Below are positions 1-8,754 of a stretch of DNA of 64,000 nt, piece after piece. The notes under the pieces were generated by a model. The model saw only the letters and a list, made by a program, of their open reading frames with translations, ran no database searches and was not told where the DNA came from. Position numbers and translations under genes: made by a program. This stretch comes from DYEP01 sp040755615 (GTDB taxonomy: Bacteria; Bacillota; Sulfobacillia; DUSP01; DYEP01), in assembly GCA_040755615.1 (NCBI GenBank), contig JBFMAL010000008.1, positions 7,993 through 71,992 on the forward strand, given 5' to 3'. Each line of letters opens with the position of its first letter. Within the stretch, counting starts at the first letter, position 1.

Positions 1-2
1 AC

Positions 3-47
3 GAAGTGCTGGAACACGACAGAGCCGTTGACCCCTGGGTATACTGA
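3..47 (+). CDS. 3' end of an upstream gene (partial)
   Basis: Reading from base 3 gives about 14 codons ending Val-Asp-Pro-Trp-Val-Tyr before a TGA at 45-47. A terminator-like hairpin follows at once, which fits a gene end. Too little is present to name a family. The other two frames give no better tail, but the call rests mainly on the hairpin position. Confidence 0.3.
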   Translation, partial: EVLEHDRAVDPWVY

Positions 48-63
48 CAGAGCGTTTGCCTCG

Positions 64-105
64 GCAGGCGCCCGCTTGATGCCGGCGTCTGCTTCTCGTT
101 TGTTT
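64..105 (+). terminator. Rho-independent terminator
   Basis: A 9-bp stem (64-72 with 84-92, one G-T pair) with an 11-nt loop is followed by the T-rich run TTCTCGTTTGTTT. It probably ends the transcription unit entering from the left and separates it from the metallophosphoesterase gene. Confidence 0.6.
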
Positions 106-169
106 GAAAGCATGCGCAGGGGCCGTAAAGTATCAACATGAAGTGCATGCGAAGGCAGGAGGACCAGGG

Positions 170-976
170 ATGACAGTGCGTCTCCTCGGTGCTGCGATGG
201 GACTGGCGGTGGCGCTGCTTGTGTACGCTGCTTTCATCGAGCCAAACTGGCTTCGGGTGGTCAGTTTAAACCTTCCTGTTCAAGGGCTCGGCCGTGCATT
301 TGACGGGTTCCGGTTGGTGTTCCTGTCAGACCTTCACGGCCGGGCATCTGTGGCGGGAAGGCCCATCTCTGAGCTGGTTTCTTCGCTGCGGCCCGACCTC
401 GTGGTAATCGGTGGAGACGTCGTTGCAAGACGCACCGGAGGAGTGGCACCCCGCTGGCTGTCGCTTCTTGCGTCGGAGGTACCAACGGTCGCGGTACCGG
501 GAAACCATGACCATCGCCACGGGGATGCTCTAGCTGGTCTTTCCCGGACCGTCAGGGTACTGAAAAACACGTCCATGCGGCTTCAGAGGAACGGCTCCTC
601 CCTCTGGCTGGTGGGGTGCGACGACGAAAAGTCGGGAATGGCAGACCCCGCCGCCGCTCTCGGCGGAACCGGCCGTCCGGTTATCCTCATTTCCCACTCA
701 CCTGACGTGGTACTTCATCCGTCCGTGCAGGCCGTCAGCGCGGTGCTCGCGGGGCACACACACGGTGGCCAGGTATGCCTGCCGTTTTTCGGCCCGGTGT
801 TGACCAACAGCGTGCTGCCAAGGCGTACCGCCCGGGGATGCAGCGTCGTGAGGGGGGTCAGGCTGGTTGTGACAGCAGGTATCGGTGCGAGTTATCTGCC
901 CTTCAGGTTCTTGTGCCGGCCCGAGTTATGGCTTATCGTACTCCGGGCGGAGAGGAAAAGACCGGAGAGCCGGTGA
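170..976 (+). CDS. YkuE-like metallophosphoesterase
   Basis: Calcineurin-like metal-dependent phosphoesterase of about 268 residues with one N-terminal membrane segment (residues 5-23), so the catalytic domain is probably displayed outside the membrane. The metal-site motifs are in order: SDLHG (53-57), GGD (81-83), GNHDH (111-115), an SHSPD stretch near 175 and GHTHGGQ (195-201). Family members such as B. subtilis YkuE act at the cell surface; the substrate here is unknown. An ATG exists at 104, but the start at 170 is preceded by AGGAGGA at 157-163 and fits the usual family N-terminus. The next gene begins 50 bp downstream. Confidence 0.85.
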   Translation: MTVRLLGAAMGLAVALLVYAAFIEPNWLRVVSLNLPVQGLGRAFDGFRLVFLSDLHGRASVAGRPISELVSSLRPDLVVIGGDVVARRTGGVAPRWLSLLASEVPTVAVPGNHDHRHGDALAGLSRTVRVLKNTSMRLQRNGSSLWLVGCDDEKSGMADPAAALGGTGRPVILISHSPDVVLHPSVQAVSAVLAGHTHGGQVCLPFFGPVLTNSVLPRRTARGCSVVRGVRLVVTAGIGASYLPFRFLCRPELWLIVLRAERKRPESR

Positions 977-1026
977 AGATACAATCAAGGCTGGAAAGAG
1001 TTGTGACTGATTTGGAGGCTGAAGCG

Positions 1027-1815
1027 ATGATACTGGTAGGAACGGCAGGATTTTCCTATGCTGACTGGCGGGGGGTGTTCTACCCCGAGGCAATAAAGGC
1101 AGGGGATATGCTCGCGTTTTACTGCAGGTACTTTCCATGCCTTGAGATAGACTTCACCTATTACCAGCTGCCTGCGAGAAAGACTATAGAGGGACTCCTC
1201 AGAAAAGCACCTGACGACTTCTCCTTCATCATAAAGGCGAACAGGAAGATGACTCATGAGATAGGCGATCCCTCTTCGGTGGAAGAGGCGTTTGGGGCGT
1301 TCACGTACGCGATACAGCCGCTCCTTGAAGCAGGGAAGCTTGGAGGAGTGCTCTACCAATTCCCATTTGCCTTCCGTCCAACCCCTGCTAACGTCAGCTA
1401 CCTGAAGGGACTGCAGGAGCGTATGCCCGGGGCTGCTGTGATAGTGGAGTACAGGAATGCTTCCTGGTACGCACCCTGGGTGTTCTCCATGATGAAGGAG
1501 GCGCAGCTTGCATTCTGCGCGGTTGACGAGCCGGAGATCAAAGGTCTGATGCCCCGCGTCGTTCAGGCGACTGCAACTCCCGGCTATGTGCGGTTTCACG
1601 GACGGAACAAGGAGAAATGGTACAACCACAAGAACGTTTCCGAGCGCTACGACTATCTTTACTCACGCGAGGAGCTCATGGAGTGGGTCGGCAGGATCAG
1701 GGAGCTGGACCGCGAAGTTGGTCTGACTTACGTCATATTCAACAACTGCCACCACGGCTCGGCTCCGAGGAACGCGCTGGATATGCAGTTGCTTCTGGAG
1801 GCTGGCACATCCTGA
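1027..1815 (+). CDS. DUF72 (YecE-like) family protein
   Basis: A 262-residue DUF72 TIM-barrel protein. The N-terminus MILVGTAGFSYADW is the usual family opening. Other family landmarks are EIDFTYYQLP, the F-I-I-K-A-N strand, LYQFPF, VEYRNASW, GYVRFHGRN and the C-terminal FNNCHHGSAPRNA. The biochemical function of the family is unknown; its fold resembles sugar-phosphate isomerases and endonuclease IV. A longer reading frame opens at 775 inside the preceding gene, but ATG 1027 has a GGAGG-type site (around 1013) and matches homologous starts. Confidence 0.85.
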   Translation: MILVGTAGFSYADWRGVFYPEAIKAGDMLAFYCRYFPCLEIDFTYYQLPARKTIEGLLRKAPDDFSFIIKANRKMTHEIGDPSSVEEAFGAFTYAIQPLLEAGKLGGVLYQFPFAFRPTPANVSYLKGLQERMPGAAVIVEYRNASWYAPWVFSMMKEAQLAFCAVDEPEIKGLMPRVVQATATPGYVRFHGRNKEKWYNHKNVSERYDYLYSREELMEWVGRIRELDREVGLTYVIFNNCHHGSAPRNALDMQLLLEAGTS

Positions 1816-2229
1816 AGAGATTGCTCTGATAGGTCTTTTACTCCCTGCAGCGGGGTGTAACACGGCACCCCGGCGCGCTGGAGGAAATGGTACCCGAGGC
1901 GCTCTCGCTTGGTTAGGTACCGATAGATTGATTTCAGTACGGACGAAGGAAGACACCCACAACGTGGTTGATACCTCGGCGTTCGCCCTCACGCTTTGCG
2001 GCGGGGAGGCGGCTGATAAGACCTGTGCGGAAGGGAACTGCCGTGGTGTCCACACGGCGCCTTCGACCTCGAACATGGTGAAGACCTTTACTCCCGGCTA
2101 CATGGCATGTATGATTGTGATGTGGAGGAGATACACTCCCGTCATCGTTCTTTCTGATCTGCGCGGGCTACTCTCTGCGCAAGCATCACAACTTATGTCT
2201 TTGAGGGAAAGGCGGAAAATCACGCGACG
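1816..2229 (+). other. Intergenic region with several hairpins, no convincing gene
   Basis: 414 bp ahead of the MTA/SAH operon. The plus-strand reading frame from 1928 has coding-unlike composition and runs into the MFS gene in another frame, so I reject it. Structure is visible: a perfect 7-bp hairpin (1851-1857 with 1866-1872), GGTACC repeated at 1889 and 1916, and a two-tier hairpin (2030-2034 with 2060-2064, inner 2041-2045 with 2053-2057). I do not recognise a known riboswitch; the SAM-I core signature is absent. Confidence 0.4.
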
Positions 2230-3516
2230 ATGTCCAATCGGATGGCAGGCAGCGAGCTCCCAGGCACGGTCGCCAGACGAAACTACTACCTCCTCATACT
2301 GGACGGCATTTTCTTCTACATCGGTCAGGCGTTCTGGGAACCGACCTCAGTGGTCCCGGCCTTTGTGGCGGCTGTCACGGGCTCGGAGCTGATGGTAGGT
2401 CTTGTGAGCACGGTGAGGTACGGCCTGTGGCTCGGACCACAATTGCTTGTCGCGCATTATGTTGAGAGACTCCCGTATAAAAAGGGCGTGGCGCTGGCCG
2501 CGGTGGCTGTGAACAGGCTAGCGATCCTTTTGATCGCGGTATCCACTTACGTACTCTGGCCCAACACGCAGCTTCTCACAGTTGTATTCTTCGCTCTTTA
2601 CATCATCGTCTGGCTTGGGGAAGGGATCACTTCTGTCCCTTGGACCGACATACTGGGCAGAGCGACCGACCCCCGCCGGCGCGGCGCGCTCATCGGTACC
2701 ATGCAGTGTATCGGCGGCCTCGGGGCGTTTGCTTCAGGGATGATCGTTGCGCGCATCCTGTCAAGCGACGCACTGGTGTTTCCGAACAACTATGCGCTAC
2801 TGTTTCTGATCGCTGCCATCATCACGAGCTTCTGTGCGGTTGCATTTTTCTTCGTGGTCGAGCCTCCGAGCAGGGCGTTGAAACGGCGGGAACCGATGAT
2901 GACGTACGTGCGGAGCGTACCCGGCCTCCTGACCGGAAACGCCCTGTACAGGGATGCGGTGATCACCCGAGTCATGGGAGCATCCATCTTTTTGTCCATG
3001 CCTTTTTATGCGGTGCACGCGAGAAACCTTGGCGTCTCAGCAGCGTACCTCGGTGCGTTCGTATCTGCGCAGATGCTAGGCAGCACTGTAGGGGGTCCCA
3101 TCCTGGGCAGAATAAGCGATACGAAAGGTAACAGACTGGTGATCCTTATTACGTTGAGCTGCACGATGCTCGCGCCCGTCCTTTGCCTGCTCGCGACCTT
3201 CATTGGCGGGCCCTTACGGGTGGTGCTGTTTCTGTTCGTCTTTGCCTGCCTCGGCATTTTCGGGTCAGGCTCCTGGATGGGTTTTGTGAACTACATCATT
3301 GACTGCACCCCTGAGGACCGGCGACCCACTTACCTTGGAGCGGTCAACACAATTATTGCGCCGACCACGTTGCTGCCCGTTGTGGGAGGCGTTATCGTAC
3401 GCCGGTTTGGCTATGTATCGCTGTTTGCTATAACCGCTGCGCTTTTGTTTGCCGCAGTCCTCTGGGGTAGAAGGCTCAAAGAACCAAGGCATATCGAAAG
3501 GGGGATCCCCATATGA
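2230..3516 (+). CDS. MFS transporter
   Basis: A 428-residue, very hydrophobic protein with about 12 predicted membrane segments and the two-halved layout of major facilitator superfamily transporters. The loop LGRATDPRRRGALIG between helices 4 and 5 and GRISDTKGNR (the MFS motif A position in the second half, near residue 300) support the family. Its stop overlaps the ATG of the phosphorylase gene by 4 bp, so it is translationally coupled to the MTA/SAH operon. Transport of a methylthio-nucleoside, methylthioribose or purine product is a context inference only. The Shine-Dalgarno is weak. Confidence 0.8.
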   Translation: MSNRMAGSELPGTVARRNYYLLILDGIFFYIGQAFWEPTSVVPAFVAAVTGSELMVGLVSTVRYGLWLGPQLLVAHYVERLPYKKGVALAAVAVNRLAILLIAVSTYVLWPNTQLLTVVFFALYIIVWLGEGITSVPWTDILGRATDPRRRGALIGTMQCIGGLGAFASGMIVARILSSDALVFPNNYALLFLIAAIITSFCAVAFFFVVEPPSRALKRREPMMTYVRSVPGLLTGNALYRDAVITRVMGASIFLSMPFYAVHARNLGVSAAYLGAFVSAQMLGSTVGGPILGRISDTKGNRLVILITLSCTMLAPVLCLLATFIGGPLRVVLFLFVFACLGIFGSGSWMGFVNYIIDCTPEDRRPTYLGAVNTIIAPTTLLPVVGGVIVRRFGYVSLFAITAALLFAAVLWGRRLKEPRHIERGIPI

Positions 3517-4313
3517 TCGCGATAATCGGCGGAACGGGTGTCTATGACGCCAGGCTGCTTGACGACGTCAGGGAGCGCGTGATCAAGACCCCGTTTGGCG
3601 AAACGCGCGTAAAGACAGGCGTGTACCACGGCAAGGAATGCGCGTTTCTCGCCCGACATGGCTATGCACACACAGTCCCACCGCACTTGGTCAACTACCG
3701 TGCGAATATCTGGGCGCTGGCAAGTCTTGATGTGGAAGCGGTGTTTGCCACTGCTGCGGTGGGTTCGCTCAACCTGGACATGCCTCCAGGCTGCTTCGTC
3801 GTGGTCGACCAGTTCATAGACATGACATCGGGCAGACCCTCCACCTTCTTCGAAGGGGGCGAAACGGGCGTAGTCCATACGGACTTCACCGAGCCGTACT
3901 GCCCCTCGCTACGCGCGCTCTTGGCACGGAGCCTCGACGAACTCGGCATTCGGTACCACGAGGGGGGGACCTACGTATGCACTAATGGTCCACGATTTGA
4001 AACACCTGCGGAAATACGCGCGTACCGTATCCTGGGAGCAGATCTTGTAGGCATGACAAACGTGCCTGAAGTAGTACTGGCGCGGGAAGCGGGGCTATGC
4101 TATGGGCTTGTCGCCATGGTCACAAACTATGCGGCAGGCATTTCAACGGAACCCCTCACTCATGAGGAAGTGCTCGATGTAATGAACGAAAACCAGTCAG
4201 CGCTCCAAAGGCTTCTCGCCGAGTGCGTGAAGCATTTCCCGTCTGAAAAGGGGTGCATCTGCAGGCTTTCGGGCGTACATTTCCGAAATATCTGGCTTTG
4301 CGAAAGGAAGTGA
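3513..4313 (+). CDS. Methylthioinosine/methylthioadenosine phosphorylase (PNP family 2)
   Basis: Cleaves a 5'-methylthionucleoside with phosphate to base and methylthioribose-1-phosphate; cytosolic. Family motifs visible in order: GGTGVY (6-11), RHG and PPHLVNYRANI for phosphate binding, AAVGSL, VDQFIDMTSGR, TYVCTNGPRFET, GADLVGMTNVPEVVLARE and MVTNYAAG. MTA phosphorylases usually carry Asp residues in the last segment to bind adenine. Asn-Tyr-Ala-Ala-Gly here resembles 6-oxopurine enzymes (PNP, methylthioinosine phosphorylase). With an MTA deaminase in the same operon, methylthioinosine is the more likely substrate. The symbol mtnP would suit an adenosine-specific enzyme, so I leave it out. 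Overlaps the MFS gene by 4 bp. Confidence 0.85.
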   Translation: MIAIIGGTGVYDARLLDDVRERVIKTPFGETRVKTGVYHGKECAFLARHGYAHTVPPHLVNYRANIWALASLDVEAVFATAAVGSLNLDMPPGCFVVVDQFIDMTSGRPSTFFEGGETGVVHTDFTEPYCPSLRALLARSLDELGIRYHEGGTYVCTNGPRFETPAEIRAYRILGADLVGMTNVPEVVLAREAGLCYGLVAMVTNYAAGISTEPLTHEEVLDVMNENQSALQRLLAECVKHFPSEKGCICRLSGVHFRNIWLCERK

Positions 4314-4318
4314 AAGCG

Positions 4319-5572
4319 GTGAGCAGGATCAGAGAGGGAGTGGACCCCACCGCGGGGCTGATGAAGCTCGGATGGGCGAAGGCGCACATGCCGGTGCTGT
4401 CCATCCTCGGAGAAGAATTCGCCCGAGAGAAAGTGCTGGACGGGCTGACCGTAGGCATATGCCTCCACCTTGAAGCGAAGACCGCGTGCCTCGCGCTGGC
4501 GCTCCGGGACGCGGGCGCACAGGTGGGTATATGCGGCAGCAACCCACTGTCAACCCAGGATGACGTGGCTGCGGCCCTGGCTGCAAGCGGCGTTGAGGTG
4601 TTCGCGTGGCATAACCCTGACAGGGCCCAGTACCAGGCGTTCATTCACGATGTGCTTAATTTAGCGCCGGATATCGTCGTGGACGACGGGGGGGATCTGG
4701 TGAGCACCATCCACAGAGAGAGGCGTGAGCTTATAGGAAAGGTGATTGGCGGTTGCGAGGAGACCACCACCGGCCTTCGGCGCCTCCGGGCCATGGAAAA
4801 GCGGGGCGAGCTTGCATTTCCCATGGTCGCGGTGAATGACGCAAACACCAAGTTCCTGTTTGACAATAGATACGGCACCGGGCAATCCGTATGGGACGGC
4901 ATTATGCGCACCACAAACCTTGTGGTGGCGGGAAAAACTGTGGTGGTCGCAGGCTATGGTTGGTGCGGAAAGGGCGTGGCCAACAGGGCACGAGGTCTCG
5001 GGGCGCGTGTGATCATCACCGAGGTTGACCCTGTGAAAGCTGCCGAAGCTTACATGGAGGGTTTTCTCCCCATGCATTCTCTTGAGGCAGCGGAGGTGGG
5101 TGATATCTTCATCACCGTCACGGGCTGCGCGAACGTGTTCTCAGAACCACATTTCTCCCGGATGAAGAACGGTGCCCTGCTTGCCAACGCCGGGCATTTC
5201 AACGTGGAGATCGACCTTTCGTCCCTAGACCGCATTGCCGAGGCCCGGTGCCGGGTCAGGCCTAACGTCGACGAGTACACCCTGCCCGACGGCAGGCGGC
5301 TCTACGTGCTCGCCGAGGGGCGGCTGGTCAATCTTGCCTCAGGAGATGGCCACCCGGTAGAGATCATGGACCTGAGTTTTGCAGTTCAGATGTTGTCTGT
5401 CGCTTACCTGGCAACGGAAGGAAGGTACATGGCGCCGCGGGTGCTGCCTGTTCCCGAGTGGGTGGACCAACGCGTGGCTTCGGCTTTTCTGAAGGCGCGT
5501 TCGATCCGGATAGATACGCTAACCACGGAGCAGAAACAGTACTATGACAGTGCGGGAGGCGAGGATGAATGA
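4319..5572 (+). CDS. ahcY: S-adenosylhomocysteine hydrolase (adenosylhomocysteinase)
   Basis: NAD-dependent reversible hydrolysis of S-adenosylhomocysteine to adenosine and homocysteine, relieving product inhibition of methyltransferases. About 417 residues, the length of the short bacterial/archaeal form. Signature stretches: NDANTKFLFDNRYGTGQS, the Rossmann motif GYGWCGKGVANRARGLG and the C-terminal region VNLASGDGHPVEIMDLSF. I place the start at GTG 4319, with AAGGAAG eight bases upstream; an upstream ATG at 4253 lies inside the preceding gene. The stop overlaps the ATG of the deaminase gene (ATGA). Confidence 0.93.
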   Translation: MSRIREGVDPTAGLMKLGWAKAHMPVLSILGEEFAREKVLDGLTVGICLHLEAKTACLALALRDAGAQVGICGSNPLSTQDDVAAALAASGVEVFAWHNPDRAQYQAFIHDVLNLAPDIVVDDGGDLVSTIHRERRELIGKVIGGCEETTTGLRRLRAMEKRGELAFPMVAVNDANTKFLFDNRYGTGQSVWDGIMRTTNLVVAGKTVVVAGYGWCGKGVANRARGLGARVIITEVDPVKAAEAYMEGFLPMHSLEAAEVGDIFITVTGCANVFSEPHFSRMKNGALLANAGHFNVEIDLSSLDRIAEARCRVRPNVDEYTLPDGRRLYVLAEGRLVNLASGDGHPVEIMDLSFAVQMLSVAYLATEGRYMAPRVLPVPEWVDQRVASAFLKARSIRIDTLTTEQKQYYDSAGGEDE

Positions 5573-6849
5573 AAACAGCCATTACGGGGGGCACGCTCAT
5601 CACGCAGGACCCCCGCACCGGGGTTGTAGACGGGGGCACGGTGATCATCGAAGACGGCACTATTACCGAGGTGTTGCCAGAAGGCTCTGTATTTTCGGCC
5701 GACGTGACAATTGACGCAAGCGGATGCGCGGTGATACCCGGGTTTATAAACGCGCATACCCACGCCGCCATGACTCTTTTCCGGGGCTACGCCGACGATC
5801 TGCCGCTTTTTGCCTGGCTCCGCGAACGGATCTGGCCTGTGGAGGCGCGCCTTAGTGCCGAGCATGTTTACCACGGCACGCGGCTTGCCATAGCGGAAAT
5901 GCTACTTTCGGGGATCACCTGCTTTGCTGATATGTATTTTGAAATGGACGCCGTAGCGCAGGCTGTGCGCGAGTCGGGCATCAGAGCGGTGCTGGCGAGG
6001 GGCATGATCGCGGACAGCGCGAGCAGTTCCATGGCTGAGGCTATAGAGTTATTCCTGAAGTATCATGGCAAACACCGCATCCAGGTAATGCTGGGTCCGC
6101 ACGCGCCCTACACCTGTCCTCCGGACTTTTTGGTTGAGGTGGCAAAGGAGGCTTTGAGTCTTGGTGCCCGTGTACATATTCACCTCGCTGAGACTGCGGC
6201 GGAAGTAGAGGAGATGAAGGAGAAGTATGGGCGGCGGCCGGCAGAGATCCTGGTAGACTCGGGCCTCACGCAAGCTGGACTTCTGTGTGCACACTGCGTC
6301 CACGTGGACAAGGAGGAAATCCGGGTGCTGGCGGAGGCGGGGGCGGGCATCGCGCTTTGCCCTGTGAGCAACGCCAAACTGGCAGCAGGATTTCCCCCGG
6401 TGACCGCCTGGCTGGGCTCCGGCACCGGGGTGGGCCTTGGTACCGATGGGGCCGGTTCAGCAGGCAGGCTTGACCTTTTTGACGCTATGCGGGCTGCATC
6501 CTTCGGCGAAAAGCTAGCGTCAATGGACCCGCGAAGGGCCAGTGCGGCAGAATTGTTGACTGCGGCCACCTCTGGGGGCGCGAGGGCGCTCGGTATCGAC
6601 CACATCGCGGGCTCCATCACCACAGGAAAGATCGCGGACTTGGTGGTAGTGGACCTTGATACCCCATGGACCCAGCCCGTACATGACCCGGTGTCCACGC
6701 TGGTGTATGCAGCGACGGCAGAAAACGTAAGGCACGTGTTCGTGGAGGGTCAGCAGCTTGTGAAAGACAGGGCGCTCACCTACGCAGACGTAGAGGACAT
6801 CTTGGAAAGTGCAAAAAGTGCGGCCTGTTCGCTGTTTTACAGTAGGTGA
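5569..6849 (+). CDS. mtaD: 5-methylthioadenosine/S-adenosylhomocysteine deaminase
   Basis: Amidohydrolase-superfamily deaminase of 426 residues that converts MTA or SAH to the inosine analogue and ammonia. The N-terminal beta-sandwich is followed by PGFINAHTHAAMTLFRG (metal ligands H-x-H), ADMYFEMD, HIHLAET (metal His and catalytic Glu region), a CAHCVHV segment and GTDGAGSAG (metal Asp). The family (SsnA/MtaD/TrzA) has broad substrate use, so guanine or 8-oxoguanine deamination cannot be fully excluded. Coupled by 4 bp to ahcY. Paired with the 6-oxopurine-type phosphorylase upstream, it supports an MTA to MTI to hypoxanthine route. Confidence 0.9.
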   Translation: MKTAITGGTLITQDPRTGVVDGGTVIIEDGTITEVLPEGSVFSADVTIDASGCAVIPGFINAHTHAAMTLFRGYADDLPLFAWLRERIWPVEARLSAEHVYHGTRLAIAEMLLSGITCFADMYFEMDAVAQAVRESGIRAVLARGMIADSASSSMAEAIELFLKYHGKHRIQVMLGPHAPYTCPPDFLVEVAKEALSLGARVHIHLAETAAEVEEMKEKYGRRPAEILVDSGLTQAGLLCAHCVHVDKEEIRVLAEAGAGIALCPVSNAKLAAGFPPVTAWLGSGTGVGLGTDGAGSAGRLDLFDAMRAASFGEKLASMDPRRASAAELLTAATSGGARALGIDHIAGSITTGKIADLVVVDLDTPWTQPVHDPVSTLVYAATAENVRHVFVEGQQLVKDRALTYADVEDILESAKSAACSLFYSR

Positions 6850-6854
6850 CCCTT

Positions 6855-7520
6855 ATGTTCGACCCGGTGATCTTTGACATGGACGGTACGCTGGTGGACT
6901 CGTTCGAAGCTATTCTGTTGGCATTCAATCATGCCATGGAAAAGATGGGACGACCCAAAGTCACGCACGACGAACTGCTGCCCGTGATCGGGGTTGCGCT
7001 GAAGGACATCTTCAGGCTTTACCTGCCCGAAGAGCGCGTAGGCGAGGCTGTGGATCATTACAGAACATACCAGGCCGGCATCATCCTGCAGCGCACACGC
7101 GTCCTGGATGGTGTGTTGCTGACTCTTCAGGAGCTCTTCAAGATGGGCGTGACCATGGGCGTAGTGACGAATAAGCCGGTTGATGTTGCACTGAGAGTAC
7201 TGGACCACGTGAAGCTCGGGAGGTTCTTTGGAGCTGTGGTAGGCGTGGATGAGGTGAGCCGACCCAAGCCAGACCCCGAAGGGCTGTACCTTTGTCTGAG
7301 CCGTCTCGGCAAGACTGCAGCGCAATGCCTTTACGTGGGCGACTCCCACATCGACATGGACACGGCGCTGGCCGCGGGCGTGGAATTCCGGCTCGTACCC
7401 ACAGGAGCCGTGGGTGCAGACGATCTCAGGCGCCGCGCTAAGCAGCGGGTGATTTCGGGGCTCCCCGAGCTCTTAGAGTGTTACTGCCGCAACGATAACG
7501 ACTGCAGCGACCAGCGCTAA
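6855..7520 (+). CDS. HAD-superfamily (subfamily IA) phosphatase
   Basis: A 221-residue Gph/PpaX-like hydrolase: FDMDGTLVDS holds the nucleophile Asp and acid Asp, an alpha-helical cap follows, then VTNKP (motif II), RPKPDPEG (motif III Lys) and GDSHIDMDTALAAG (motif IV). Substrates in the family include phosphoglycolate, pyrophosphate and sugar phosphates. As the last operon gene it may dephosphorylate a salvage product, which is inference. ATG 6855 is chosen because AGGTGA lies just ahead; a GTG at 6846 overlapping the previous stop is the alternative. The last 48 bp overlap the convergent DUF401 gene. Confidence 0.82.
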   Translation: MFDPVIFDMDGTLVDSFEAILLAFNHAMEKMGRPKVTHDELLPVIGVALKDIFRLYLPEERVGEAVDHYRTYQAGIILQRTRVLDGVLLTLQELFKMGVTMGVVTNKPVDVALRVLDHVKLGRFFGAVVGVDEVSRPKPDPEGLYLCLSRLGKTAAQCLYVGDSHIDMDTALAAGVEFRLVPTGAVGADDLRRRAKQRVISGLPELLECYCRNDNDCSDQR

Positions 7521-8669
7521 CAACGAGGGAAGGTATTTCAGGAACACCTTCCACGGGCGTACACCGAAATACTGGCAAGTGAGCAGCTGGCATAAGTGGA
7601 TCGGAGATGTCATGTAAGATATGAAGGACGCCGAGTACGCGAGCATAGCGTAGGTCGCTGGTGCACTCTTGGCGAACGGAATGAGGATGGGAAAGGAGAC
7701 TGCCACGGTAACGGAAACGGAGCCGGTGATGAACCCCAGAAGCAGCGGTATGAGGAAAAACAAAAGAGACTTGCTGACTCCAGAGTCGATCAGCGCGCCG
7801 ATCAGGGAACCGACCGCTTGTGCCTCCTGTACCATGCCCCTGAAGATCATGATGGCCAGCATCGAAAGTGATGTCCACCAGTCAACGAAACCGAGCGCGC
7901 TGCGGGTCGAGACCTGTTTACGCGCCTGGATAAGCGCCACAGCTGCTCCCATGCCTAGGCTCAGGGGCAAGGTGGTAGACAGCGCACCGAAAGTAGCAAG
8001 CGCTACCAGGATGGGCGCTGCGCTGGACACAAAGGAGCGCGCAGCGTCCCTGAAGGGCGCAAAGCGCTCACTGTCCGGGTTCTTGCTGCCGCCAAGGAGA
8101 GTAAAATACGCGGTGATAATTGCCGCCAGCGCCGCGGGCATATTCATCAGTACGAGCCTGTAGAGGTCCAACTCCCAGAGCCGGGAGGCAAGAATCAGCC
8201 CCGGCATAAACGGAAACACCAAAAAACAGGCGTGCCTGAAGACCAGGTTCGCGGCGGATTTGGTCTCCGGGTCAAGACTCATCTTGTCTCCGAGCGCATC
8301 TACCATGGGAGCCGAGAGCGCAGCGCCCCCGAGCACGGGCATGGTACCGATAAGCGCAGGCGTAAGCATGATGGCCGCCCTATTGCTCCTCACCATGTCC
8401 CGGAGGGAGTTGACCATTGAATCAAGCCGGCCAGTTTTCTTCATACAGTTCCCGATTAAACTAATGAACACAACAGACAAAGCCAGCTCCCATGTGGTGT
8501 AGGAGGTGAAAGCGCTGCTTGTGACATTGAGCAACCTCGCTGCACTATAGCGGGATGCAAGAGCGATGATAGAAGCGCCCGCGAGCATTGCAGAGCCCAT
8601 GTGTACCTTCCTAGTGACAAGTACGATGATGACGACAAATGCAAAAGCCACGCCCAGCGCTTCAGTCAT
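7473..8669 (-). CDS. DUF401 family integral membrane protein
   Basis: A 398-residue polytopic membrane protein with roughly ten hydrophobic segments, resembling DUF401 proteins and more distantly gluconate/TRAP-type permeases. Recognisable stretches are GTMPVLGGAALSAPMVDALG, a FRHACFLVFPFMPGLILAS segment and LGFITGSVSVTVAVSFPIL near the C-terminus. Function is unknown; transport is likely. The reading frame continues upstream to 9197 only as a shadow of the phosphatase gene. The true start at 8669 has AGGAGAAGAGGTGC ahead of it. Its 3' end overlaps the HAD gene on the other strand by 48 bp. Confidence 0.82.
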   Translation of the reverse strand: MTEALGVAFAFVVIIVLVTRKVHMGSAMLAGASIIALASRYSAARLLNVTSSAFTSYTTWELALSVVFISLIGNCMKKTGRLDSMVNSLRDMVRSNRAAIMLTPALIGTMPVLGGAALSAPMVDALGDKMSLDPETKSAANLVFRHACFLVFPFMPGLILASRLWELDLYRLVLMNMPAALAAIITAYFTLLGGSKNPDSERFAPFRDAARSFVSSAAPILVALATFGALSTTLPLSLGMGAAVALIQARKQVSTRSALGFVDWWTSLSMLAIMIFRGMVQEAQAVGSLIGALIDSGVSKSLLFFLIPLLLGFITGSVSVTVAVSFPILIPFAKSAPATYAMLAYSASFISYMTSPIHLCQLLTCQYFGVRPWKVFLKYLPSLLALVAAVVIVAAVTL

Positions 8670-8754
8670 TTCTGCACCTCTTCTCCTTGGCAGATACAAT
8701 TTCGACCATATGACGGTTTTTCCTTTTGGACACATGACAAAGGAGGTGATGCAC

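Noticed and set aside
985..1629. Long minus-strand reading frame opposite the DUF72 gene
   Set aside because: Mirror of a strongly conserved gene; the translation shows no domain. Many similar shadows in the window were dropped for the same reason.
1816..2229. Possible SAM or SAH riboswitch before the MTA/SAH operon
   Set aside because: I did not find the SAM-I core or a T-box AGGGTGG-type sequence; only generic hairpins are present.
1928..2392. 154-codon plus-strand reading frame upstream of and overlapping the MFS gene
   Set aside because: Low-complexity, non-protein-like translation, no recognisable domain, no ribosome site, and it overlaps a clear membrane protein gene in another frame.
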